Assembly: GCA_030151745.1 (NCBI GenBank)
Contig: JASLDA010000204.1
Span: 1-5,028 of the forward strand
Reading direction: 5' to 3'
Length of the DNA stretch: 5,028 bases
Source of the DNA: Chitinophagaceae bacterium
GTDB lineage: Bacteria; Bacteroidota; Bacteroidia; Chitinophagales; Chitinophagaceae
Shown piece after piece: positions 1 through 4,999 of the stretch. The translations under genes were made by a program, and so were the position numbers. Position 1 is the first letter of the stretch. Each line of letters opens with the position of its first letter. A model generated the notes under the pieces. It saw nothing but the letters and a program-made list of their open reading frames with translations. It was not told the origin of the DNA and made no database searches.

Positions 1-2805
1 GAAGTGCACGCTGCTGTCGACGCGCGGGCTCAGGTTGTTGTCCACGCCGCCGAGGATATAGAGCAGCTTCCTGTCGCCGCCGCTGTAGCCGCCCTGCGCG
101 CGGGCTACGAGCGTGATGTACCGGTACAGGGGCTGGTGCCATTGGGCGCTGAGCCCGGCCCCGGCCAGCGCCGACTCGCCGCCGGTGAAGGTCTTGAACA
201 CATCGGCCCGGGCTTTGGCCTGCCAGCCGCGGTACAGCCCCGAGACCGTCGGGCGCAGGTGCCTGGTTTCCGCCCAGGGATGCGCGCTGATCCAGAACTC
301 GCCCAGGGCCGGGAACCCGAGGCTGTACTGGTTGGTGGCCAGAAATACGGTGCGGTCCTGGCGCGCAGCCAGGGTTCCCCCGACCGCGCTGTAGTACGAC
401 AGCGGGTAATGCAGCCCCAGCTCGTAGTAATGGGTCTTCACCTTCGCCGCGCTGGGGTAGGGCCGGCCTTCCTCGTCCACCCAGGCCCGGGCGGGATCGG
501 GCCGGATGCTCTCCACGTTCCGGAAATACGCCAGCGACCAGTCCAGCCGCTTCGCGGTATTACCGTACCTGGCAAAGAACATGGAGCCTTCCGAGCCGGC
601 CGGCAGGCGGTAGGCGAAGGTGAGGTGGTGGTGCTCGAACAGGTCGCTCAGCCCCGCGCTAGCCATGCCGCCGAGCTCGGGTACCTTGAAGCTGCCCTGG
701 AAGGCCTGGTACGGCTGGAAGCGGTTTATGAAGTTGTCGTTGTTCACCTGGGTGGAGAAGTACGCGCTGTAGAGCTGCACGATATAGGGCCGGGCTTTCC
801 GGGGCCGGAACTGATTGGCCGTGCTGTCTGCGGGAGCCGGGCCGGCCGTTGCCTGCGCGGCTTTGAATACGCCGTCCAGGAAGGAAGGCCCGGCGGCCGC
901 GCGGGCGGCCCGCAGTACCGAGTCCTCGGCCCTGCGCCGGGCTTCGGCCCGGCGGTAGTCCTGCAGCCAGGGCCCGGCCGCGGTATCGGCCGGGGCGTCG
1001 CTATGCGCTGCCAGGATGCTGTCGATCGATTCCGTGCGCACGGAAAGGCTGTCGCCGTGCCGCTCGAAATACGCGAGGCGCCGCTCCGCGGGCAGGTACT
1101 CCCAGAGCCCGGCGGCGTCGCCGACGAAGCGGAGCCGCTGCAGGGCGGGCCCGGAGGCTGCGCTTTCCTGCGCCCCGTTCCCCTGCAGGTCCAGGACGGC
1201 TATGCGGCTTCGGCCGCCGGCCTCGGCCTGGAGAAGCAGGTGCCTGCCATCCAGCCATATGGGCCGGCTGAATCGGTTGCAGCCGGGAGTATCGGTGAGC
1301 AGGGGAACGATGCCGGCCGCCGTCCGGCGGTAGATGCCCTGGCGCAGCGGCAGGCTGTCCTGGCCCAGGGCCGTATCGCCCTTGCGCAGCGAGCTGAAAT
1401 AGACCGGATCGGGGTTGCCGGCCGTCCCCGGTCCGAAGCAGGGCTCCCGGTCGTCCGGGGCGTCGTTGGTAAGGGCCTGGTAGCGGCCGCCGCGCTGGCC
1501 GTAGCGCACCAGGTCGCTTTGCCCCTGCATCCAGGCGCTGAGCAGCCAGGCCTCCCCGCCGAGCGGCAGGATGGTGGAGGCCCCGTCTATGAGCGGCAGC
1601 TCCGTGCCGGTGCCCGGCGCGGCGTCCAGGCCGAAGCGGCGGACGGTCAGGTTGCCCTTGCGGGGGTACGCCACCCGCAATACCTGGGCATTTTCCCAGT
1701 GGAGCAGGGGGTAGAAGTCGGCACGGTGATCGGCCAGCCAGGGCGGCAGGTCGTACTGCAGCACCTTCCGGGAACGGCCGCTCCCCGGCTCGCTGATGAA
1801 GACGGCGCGGCGATGCCCCGGCAGATCCAGCACTTCGGCCAGGAGCTGCCCCCCGGGCGCCAGCCGGCATTGCCGTAATTGCGTCCGGGCGGGCTTGCGG
1901 ACCGGCAGGCGGAGGCGGCTTCCCGGGTTTGCCGAGGCGGAATCCAGCCCCGGGCCGGGGGACGAAGCCGCCGCGTACCGCAGCCGGTACCATTCGAAGC
2001 AGGCCGCATACAGGCTGTCGGGCCGGCGTTTGGTGACGAGGCGCAGGCCCCGCTCCAGGGATTTTCCCGTGCGCAGCTGCTCGAAGACGCGGCGCGGGGT
2101 GGTGGCGGAGTAGGCTTGCGAGAGGTAGTAGCAAAGGGCGGTTCCCCCGGACAGGGGATCCCGGTTCAGCATGGCATAGAAATCCCCGGGAGGATCCGCC
2201 CGGAACCGGTAGCGGAGCTGCTCGTCCTGCTGCAGGGACCAGCCCTGCGCGAACCATTGCTGGGCGCCTTCGGCGAACCAGGAGGGGACGGCTTCGCTCC
2301 CGGCGATGCCTTTTGCCTGTGCCGCCAGGGAGCGGCTGCGCAGGCCGGCCTCCCAGGCGCTGCGGACCAGCCCCAGGTAGAGCTGGGCTTCCAGGTCCTG
2401 GTAGCTCCCGTTGTAGCAGAGCACCGTCCGGCTGCCTTTGGACACGAAAGTGGGCAACTTCAGCGCCGCGGCGTCCCGGCTGCCGATGCTGCTCTGGTAG
2501 TACGCTTCCAGCGAGGGATAGATGATGAGCTGCGGGGCGGAGGCGGCCCCGCCGCCTCCCATGCGCCTGCCGACGACGGCCTGCGCGCCGGCCAGCCGGG
2601 CTGCGACGAAGGCCGGGAGGCTGTCCGCGCCCTGGGGATAGTAGATATGGCAGGCCGGGCTGTGAAAGGCCATCCAGCGGATGGGGCGGCGCTCGATCCG
2701 GTTCGTATAGCTCGCCAGGGCGGCGGTCGTCGTCTGGGCCCGGGCCGCCCCGGCCGGGATGCAGAAGATCAGGAGCAGCAGGCAGCTATGTAACAAGCGC
2801 GGCAT
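1..2805 (-). CDS. TolB-like exported protein: degenerate peptidase-MA-like head, beta-propeller and outer-membrane beta-barrel (3' end outside window)
   Basis: The frame is open for 935 codons from ATG at 2805-2803 to the left edge, so the C-terminus is missing. Residues 1-23 are a Sec signal peptide (hydrophobic L9-I16, cleavage after ARA, before Q24). Residues 25-290 resemble a peptidase-MA-like domain: the WFAEG segment at 176-180 matches the downstream glutamate motif of such proteins, but no HExxH is present upstream. Residues about 300-590 have beta-propeller-like strands (APGGQLLAEV at 316-325, WLDGRHLLLQ at 517-526). Residues 598-655 are an Ala/Arg-rich linker, probably helical. From about 673 the sequence fits the C-terminal barrel of this Bacteroidota family: LSDLFEHH at 719-726, KRLDWSLAYFRN at 753-764, and YILGGVDNNLSP at 916-927. 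By memory of the family, roughly 150-250 residues are missing. Such proteins are often labelled 'translocation protein TolB', but they are not the Tol-Pal TolB and have no established role. The start is the first ATG giving a signal peptide; no Shine-Dalgarno is seen, as is usual in Bacteroidota. The gene is divergent from the one at 2975. Confidence 0.88.
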   Translation of the reverse strand, partial: MPRLLHSCLLLLIFCIPAGAARAQTTTAALASYTNRIERRPIRWMAFHSPACHIYYPQGADSLPAFVAARLAGAQAVVGRRMGGGGAASAPQLIIYPSLEAYYQSSIGSRDAAALKLPTFVSKGSRTVLCYNGSYQDLEAQLYLGLVRSAWEAGLRSRSLAAQAKGIAGSEAVPSWFAEGAQQWFAQGWSLQQDEQLRYRFRADPPGDFYAMLNRDPLSGGTALCYYLSQAYSATTPRRVFEQLRTGKSLERGLRLVTKRRPDSLYAACFEWYRLRYAAASSPGPGLDSASANPGSRLRLPVRKPARTQLRQCRLAPGGQLLAEVLDLPGHRRAVFISEPGSGRSRKVLQYDLPPWLADHRADFYPLLHWENAQVLRVAYPRKGNLTVRRFGLDAAPGTGTELPLIDGASTILPLGGEAWLLSAWMQGQSDLVRYGQRGGRYQALTNDAPDDREPCFGPGTAGNPDPVYFSSLRKGDTALGQDSLPLRQGIYRRTAAGIVPLLTDTPGCNRFSRPIWLDGRHLLLQAEAGGRSRIAVLDLQGNGAQESAASGPALQRLRFVGDAAGLWEYLPAERRLAYFERHGDSLSVRTESIDSILAAHSDAPADTAAGPWLQDYRRAEARRRAEDSVLRAARAAAGPSFLDGVFKAAQATAGPAPADSTANQFRPRKARPYIVQLYSAYFSTQVNNDNFINRFQPYQAFQGSFKVPELGGMASAGLSDLFEHHHLTFAYRLPAGSEGSMFFARYGNTAKRLDWSLAYFRNVESIRPDPARAWVDEEGRPYPSAAKVKTHYYELGLHYPLSYYSAVGGTLAARQDRTVFLATNQYSLGFPALGEFWISAHPWAETRHLRPTVSGLYRGWQAKARADVFKTFTGGESALAGAGLSAQWHQPLYRYITLVARAQGGYSGGDRKLLYILGGVDNNLSPRVDSSVHF

Positions 2806-2974
2806 CGGGGTAAGGTCGCCGTATCGGAGGTTGAAAGGTCTGATGCCAAAAGAACGACAAAATATACAGAGTCGGGCCCTGCGCGGCCGCGTACCGGGCG
2901 GGCGCCGGCCGCGGATTTTAAAAGTAGATATTCCGATTGTAATTTGGCCCGGCACTCCGAGCCGCGATCCTGCT
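2806..2974. promoter_or_regulatory. Divergent intergenic region with candidate promoters for both flanking genes
   Basis: This 169-base gap separates two divergent start codons. On the plus strand, TAATTTG at 2940-2946 lies 20 bases after TTTT at 2916-2919. This approximates the Bacteroidota -33 TTTG / -7 TAnnTTTG arrangement and would give a leader of about 20-25 bases for the gene at 2975. On the minus strand, TATTTTG (2864 down to 2858) is a weaker -7 candidate about 53 bases from the start at 2805, with no clear -33 box. Between them, CGCGGCCG (2882-2889) and CGGCCGCG (2906-2913) form an 8-bp inverted repeat with a 16-base spacer. No Shine-Dalgarno sequence precedes either start. The promoter calls are pattern matches only. 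Confidence 0.35.
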
Positions 2975-3835
2975 ATGCGCCTTTATTCCCGCTTCGCCAG
3001 CCTGCTGGTCCTGCTGGTCCTGCCCCTGGCCCTGCAGGCGCAGAACTGGGAGCCCGGGAGCAAGGCCCGGGCGAAGGCGTCCCGGGCAGCCTCGGGACTG
3101 CGGAAGTGGAAGGCGCACCTGCAGCAGTGGGGGCTCGACAGCAGCTACAACCGTTCGCTCTGCGCGGGGGCGAGGCTGAACAGCGATGGCTGGAGCGGGT
3201 CGCTGACCTATGGCCGCAGGAGCGGGCAGGGCAGCATGAGCCTGTGGCAGCTCCGCTTCTCGGAGGTGAAGCATGAGAAGGAAACCCGGCAGCAGGGCAG
3301 CAATGCCCAGTTTACCGGGCTCGGCTCCGGCACGCCGTATATTTTCGGGAAGCGGAACAATCTCTACCTGCTGCAGCTTGGGTACAGCCGCGGGCTGGAG
3401 CTGCTGCCGGCCGTCCTGGACGGCAATACCGGCATAGGCTTCCGGTACGGCGGCGGGCTGACGCTGGCCATGCTGAAGCCGTACTACCTGCAGCTGATCT
3501 ACCCCGATTATTCGGTAAGCCCGGCTACGGCGCAGGTCCGGGAGGAGCCCTACGGCGATGCGAACGCGGAGCGCTTCCTGAACCCGAGCATGGTCCTGGG
3601 CCGGGGCCGCTGGAGCGAGGGACTGGACCGGATGCGCTATGTGCCGGGCCTGTACGGCGAATGCGCCGTGGTGATCACCCCCGGAGGGCGGAAGGCATTC
3701 GTGCAGACGATCAGCCTGGGCGCGCAGGGCATGCTATGCTCCGCCAGGCTGCCCCTGCTGGCGGAGCATGAGGGAGCCTGGTACCAGTTGCGGCTATTCG
3801 CCGGCCTGGACCTGGGAAAGAGATGGAAGAGATAG
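2975..3835 (+). CDS. Exported protein of unknown function, probable small outer-membrane beta-barrel (286 aa)
   Basis: The start is ATG at 2975, because it gives a clear Sec signal peptide: basic start, hydrophobic L10-L20, likely cleavage after LQA before Q23. The frame stays open upstream to ATG 2759, but that stretch has no signal peptide and overlaps the divergent gene. The mature part begins with a basic, probably helical segment (about 27-50) and then becomes a run of short alternating strands rich in Gly, Tyr and Leu, as in outer-membrane barrels. Two segments look like family signatures: YIFGKRNN at 122-129, followed by the strand LYLLQLGYSR, and a glycine-rich strand ending in LKPYYL (K168, Y170, Y171). 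I recall uncharacterised Bacteroidota proteins with similar GK-N and KPYY segments but cannot name a family. The last residues, FAGLDLGKRWKR, look like a final strand but end in basic residues, not the aromatic residue typical of many BAM substrates. The stop TAG is 12 bases from the convergent yjdM stop. It is probably single, driven from 2806-2974. Confident as a gene, moderate on barrel, no function assigned. Confidence 0.85.
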   Translation: MRLYSRFASLLVLLVLPLALQAQNWEPGSKARAKASRAASGLRKWKAHLQQWGLDSSYNRSLCAGARLNSDGWSGSLTYGRRSGQGSMSLWQLRFSEVKHEKETRQQGSNAQFTGLGSGTPYIFGKRNNLYLLQLGYSRGLELLPAVLDGNTGIGFRYGGGLTLAMLKPYYLQLIYPDYSVSPATAQVREEPYGDANAERFLNPSMVLGRGRWSEGLDRMRYVPGLYGECAVVITPGGRKAFVQTISLGAQGMLCSARLPLLAEHEGAWYQLRLFAGLDLGKRWKR

Positions 3836-3848
3836 CAGGCAGCCTGCT
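3834..3848. terminator. Palindrome between convergent genes, possible weak bidirectional terminator
   Basis: AGCAGGC (3834-3840) and GCCTGCT (3842-3848) are perfect inverted arms around a single A. In RNA this would be a 6-bp stem closed by a 3-base loop. It overlaps the last two bases of the TAG stop of the upstream plus gene and the outermost base of the yjdM TGA stop (3850-3848). No long T tract follows on either strand, so it is not a canonical intrinsic terminator. Its place at the convergent junction is the main argument for a role in transcription ending. Confidence 0.35.
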
Positions 3849-4186
3849 CAGGCCTTCTTCACGAATTCCGACTTGAGCGCCATGGCCCCGAAGCCCTCGA
3901 TCTTGCAGTCGATATTATGGTCGCTGTCCACCAGCCGGATGTTCCTGACCTTCGTCCCGGCCTTCACGCTCTGCGAGGAGCCCCTTACCGGGAGGTTCTT
4001 TATGGTCACCACCGTATCCCCGTCTTGAAGAATATTCCCATTGCAGTCCTTTACTATGAACGAGTCTTCGGCTGCGCCGCTTTCACCCGGGTTCCACTCG
4101 TGCCCGCATTCGGGGCATACAAGGAGGGCATCCATTTCATAGGTATAAGCCGATCTGCACAAGGGACAAGGAGAAAGTTCAGCCAT
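3848..4186 (-). CDS. yjdM: YjdM/PhnA family zinc-ribbon protein
   Basis: A complete 112-residue protein, nearly the same length as E. coli YjdM (formerly PhnA, 111 residues) and recognisably similar along its whole length. Residues 1-35 form the zinc ribbon, with ligand pairs C7-P-L-C10 and C24-P-E-C27 and the typical GHEWNP after the second pair. The C-terminal PhnA domain, an SH3-like barrel, carries the family signatures DSFIVKDCNGN, GDTVVTIKNL, the VRGSS segment, GTKVRNIRL, and the ending HNIDCKIEGFG through KSEFVKKA. The old name is misleading: the family was linked to phosphonate use by location in E. coli and is distinct from phosphonoacetate hydrolase, and its molecular role is not established. 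No phn genes are nearby. The start at 4186 gives the conserved MAELSPCP beginning; an in-frame ATG at 4240 would add 18 residues unlike the family and would run through the promoter-like element at 4212-4219. It is expected to be cytoplasmic and transcribed alone. Confidence 0.96.
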   Translation of the reverse strand: MAELSPCPLCRSAYTYEMDALLVCPECGHEWNPGESGAAEDSFIVKDCNGNILQDGDTVVTIKNLPVRGSSQSVKAGTKVRNIRLVDSDHNIDCKIEGFGAMALKSEFVKKA

Positions 4187-4211
4187 TATCGGGCGTCTGG
4201 TGATTTGCCCG

Positions 4212-4237
4212 CAAAGGTAGAGCTTATGAAAGGCAAA
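4212..4237 (-). promoter_or_regulatory. Candidate Bacteroidota-type promoter for yjdM
   Basis: On the minus strand TACCTTTG (4219 down to 4212) is an exact match to the TAnnTTTG -7 element of Bacteroidota primary-sigma promoters. A TTTG at 4237-4234 could be the -33 element, but the 14-base gap is shorter than the usual 19-21, so the upstream box may be degenerate or absent. Transcription would begin near 4207, leaving a leader of about 20 bases before the yjdM ATG at 4186. The leader has no Shine-Dalgarno sequence. Confidence 0.45.
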
Positions 4238-4271
4238 CACGGCGGCGCCACCGGAGGCGATGCTCCCGGGA

Positions 4272-4334
4272 TTTCCTGTCGTGGTTCGACTCCGGTTCGC
4301 CCGAACCCGAACCTGCGCTCACCAGGACAGGAAA
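4272..4334. repeat. Nested inverted repeat, cruciform or RNA-hairpin capable
   Basis: Outer arms TTTCCTGTC (4272-4280) and GACAGGAAA (4326-4334) are perfect 9-bp complements. Inside lie two GGTTCG hexamers (4283-4288, 4294-4299) followed by two adjacent CGAACC hexamers (4302-4307, 4308-4313), which pair in nested order: the inner pair as a tight hairpin and the outer pair across a 5-base bulge (ACTCC, 4289-4293). The asymmetric internal loop is 4281-4282 on one side and 4314-4325 on the other. It begins 86 bases upstream of the yjdM start. Its function is unknown. Confidence 0.6.
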
Positions 4335-4396
4335 GGAAGTACCGGAACGCGGCGGGTTCCCGGCGCTTGCTTCGGGCGCAGCGGTTTCGAATTGGC

Positions 4397-4411
4397 GCTG
4401 GCATCACCAGC
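4397..4411. repeat. Short inverted repeat (5-bp stem, 5-base loop)
   Basis: GCTGG (4397-4401), CATCA (4402-4406) and CCAGC (4407-4411) make a perfect small hairpin just before the tandem array. It has no T tract and no assignable role. A dyad of this size can arise by chance in GC-rich DNA. Confidence 0.3.
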
Positions 4412-4428
4412 TTCGGTTAAGCGCAGCG

Positions 4429-4443
4429 CCCTCGCAATGCGCG
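4429..4443 (-). repeat. Inverted copy of the tandem-repeat head
   Basis: The 15 bases CCCTCGCAATGCGCG are the exact reverse complement of CGCGCATTGCGAGGG at 4579-4593 and again at 4641-4655. It therefore is an inverted copy of the head of array units 3 and 4, placed 14 bases before the first unit. It can also pair imperfectly with the head of unit 1 (4459-4471), since both end in the CCCTCG/CGAGGG complement. Confidence 0.65.
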
Positions 4444-4457
4444 TGAGGGGAAAAGGT

Positions 4458-4659
4458 GCGCGTAACGAGGGCTGGGAAAGAGCGCGGCCGGGCGGCCATA
4501 CCCTGGACGGGAAAGACGCGCGTAACGAGGGCTGGGAAAAGAGCGCGGCCGGGCAGCCATACCCTGGACGGGAAAAGACGCGCATTGCGAGGGGCTGGGA
4601 AGAGAGCGGCCGGGCAGCTATAACCCTGGACGGGAAAAGACGCGCATTGCGAGGGGCTG
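4458..4659 (+). repeat. Tandem array of 60-62 bp units (three full, one partial)
   Basis: Units are 4458-4517 (60 bp), 4518-4579 (62 bp), 4580-4641 (62 bp) and a partial one at 4642-4659 that matches the start of unit 3 before diverging. Each full unit starts with a GCGC...CGAGGG head, continues with GCTGGGAA, then a GCGGCCGGGC block, and ends in CCCTGGACGGGAAA. Units 1 and 2 have GTAA at head positions 5-8, while units 3 and 4 have ATTG in the same four positions. Unit length changes the reading frame between unit 1 and the others, so the array does not encode a repeated peptide in one frame. There are no unique spacers, so it is not CRISPR. Confidence 0.85.
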
Positions 4660-4672
4660 TCCTGAAAAGGAC
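4659..4672. repeat. Small hairpin with GAAA tetraloop at the end of the tandem array
   Basis: GTCCT (4659-4663), GAAA (4664-4667) and AGGAC (4668-4672) form a perfect 5-bp stem with a GNRA-type loop in plus-strand RNA. It sits exactly where the partial fourth unit stops matching unit 3. It has no T tract, so a terminator role is unsupported. Confidence 0.35.
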
Positions 4673-4740
4673 CGGGGATCCTATGACGAATTACGGACCG
4701 GCGAGCCCCGAAGCAAGCGGCTGGGAGAACGAGATCTGGA

Positions 4741-4862
4741 TACATCAGATGCTAAGTGCAGTTTCCCAAACTTTTTGTCATTCTGAAAAGAATCTTCCAG
4801 CTTAGAGCGAAGAAGACCCTTTACAGGGTGACAAAAAGTTGCTCTGCAGTACCAGCATATAC
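4741..4862. repeat. Direct-repeat element A (about 122 bp) with internal 17-bp stem-loop
   Basis: It runs from TACATCAGATGCTAAGTGC to ACCAGCATATAC and recurs as element B 140 bases later. Inside, 4769-4785 (AACTTTTTGTCATTCTG) pairs with 4824-4840 (CAGGGTGACAAAAAGTT) over 17 positions, 15 Watson-Crick and two G-U, closing a 38-base loop. In the loop TCTTC and GAAGA can form a further 5-bp stem. The GTCATTCTGA ... GGGTGAC theme is reminiscent of interspersed palindromic repeats common in Bacteroidota intergenic DNA, so this is probably a non-autonomous interspersed repeat. That identification is from memory, not from a search. Confidence 0.8.
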
Positions 4863-4880
4863 GTCACCGCTTGCAATAGG

Positions 4881-4999
4881 TACATCAGAAGCTAAGTGCT
4901 GTTTCCTAAACTTTTTGTCATTCTGAAAGAATCTCTCGGTATGAGGTGGAAGACCCTTTATAGGGTGACAAAAAGTTGCTCTGAAGTACCAGCATATAC
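4881..4999. repeat. Direct-repeat element B (about 119 bp) with internal 17-bp stem-loop
   Basis: Second copy of element A after an 18-base spacer (4863-4880). The stem arms are 4909-4925, identical to A, and 4961-4977, which differs from A by one C-to-T change that keeps pairing as G-U. The 35-base loop (4926-4960) begins and ends like A but its middle is quite different (ATCTCTCGGTATGAGG instead of ATCTTCCAGC and following). Outer flanks TACATCAGAAGCTAAGTGC and the AGTACCAGCATATAC end are nearly the same as in A. Confidence 0.8.

Noticed and set aside
4..1878. 624-codon plus-strand open frame (and its continuation 1879-2793)
   Set aside because: It is exactly opposite the codons of the TolB-like gene, lacks domain-like sequence or signal peptide, and is rich in Gly/Pro/Arg/Ala as expected for an antisense shadow. 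The minus frame has a signal peptide and family motifs.
1001..2257. 418-codon minus-strand open frame
   Set aside because: It is in a different frame from the TolB-like gene, is extremely rich in Pro, Arg and Ala, and shows no recognisable motif. GC-rich DNA gives such frames by chance.
2761..2805. Lipoprotein signal in the TolB-like protein (cysteine at residue 15)
   Set aside because: The preceding residues LIF do not fit a lipobox, and the hydrophobic stretch is followed by a normal signal peptidase I site at ARA.
2759..2974. Upstream in-frame ATG extending the barrel-like protein to 358 residues
   Set aside because: It would start inside the divergent gene, cross both promoter candidates, and bury the signal peptide at residue 73.
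4187..4240. 18-residue N-terminal extension of yjdM
   Set aside because: E. coli YjdM begins just before the first CPxC pair as the 4186 start does, and the extension would cover the likely promoter.
4281..4324. tRNA remnant (GGTTCGACTCC T-arm-like segment followed by CACCA)
   Set aside because: The T-arm, acceptor and CCA spacing do not fit a tRNA, and the same bases are better explained by the nested inverted repeat.
4260..4805. 181-codon plus-strand open frame over the tandem array, and a 40-codon frame within it from 4683
   Set aside because: The repeated peptide text appears in changing frames because units are 60 and 62 bp, and the frame ends inside stem-loop element A. No domain is recognisable.
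4769..4840. Classical intrinsic terminator
   Set aside because: The stem is long with a 38-base loop, its outer part is AT-rich, and no T run follows it on the plus strand.
4458..4999. CRISPR array
   Set aside because: The 60-62 bp units are contiguous without unique spacers, the 120-bp elements are only two, and no cas gene is present.
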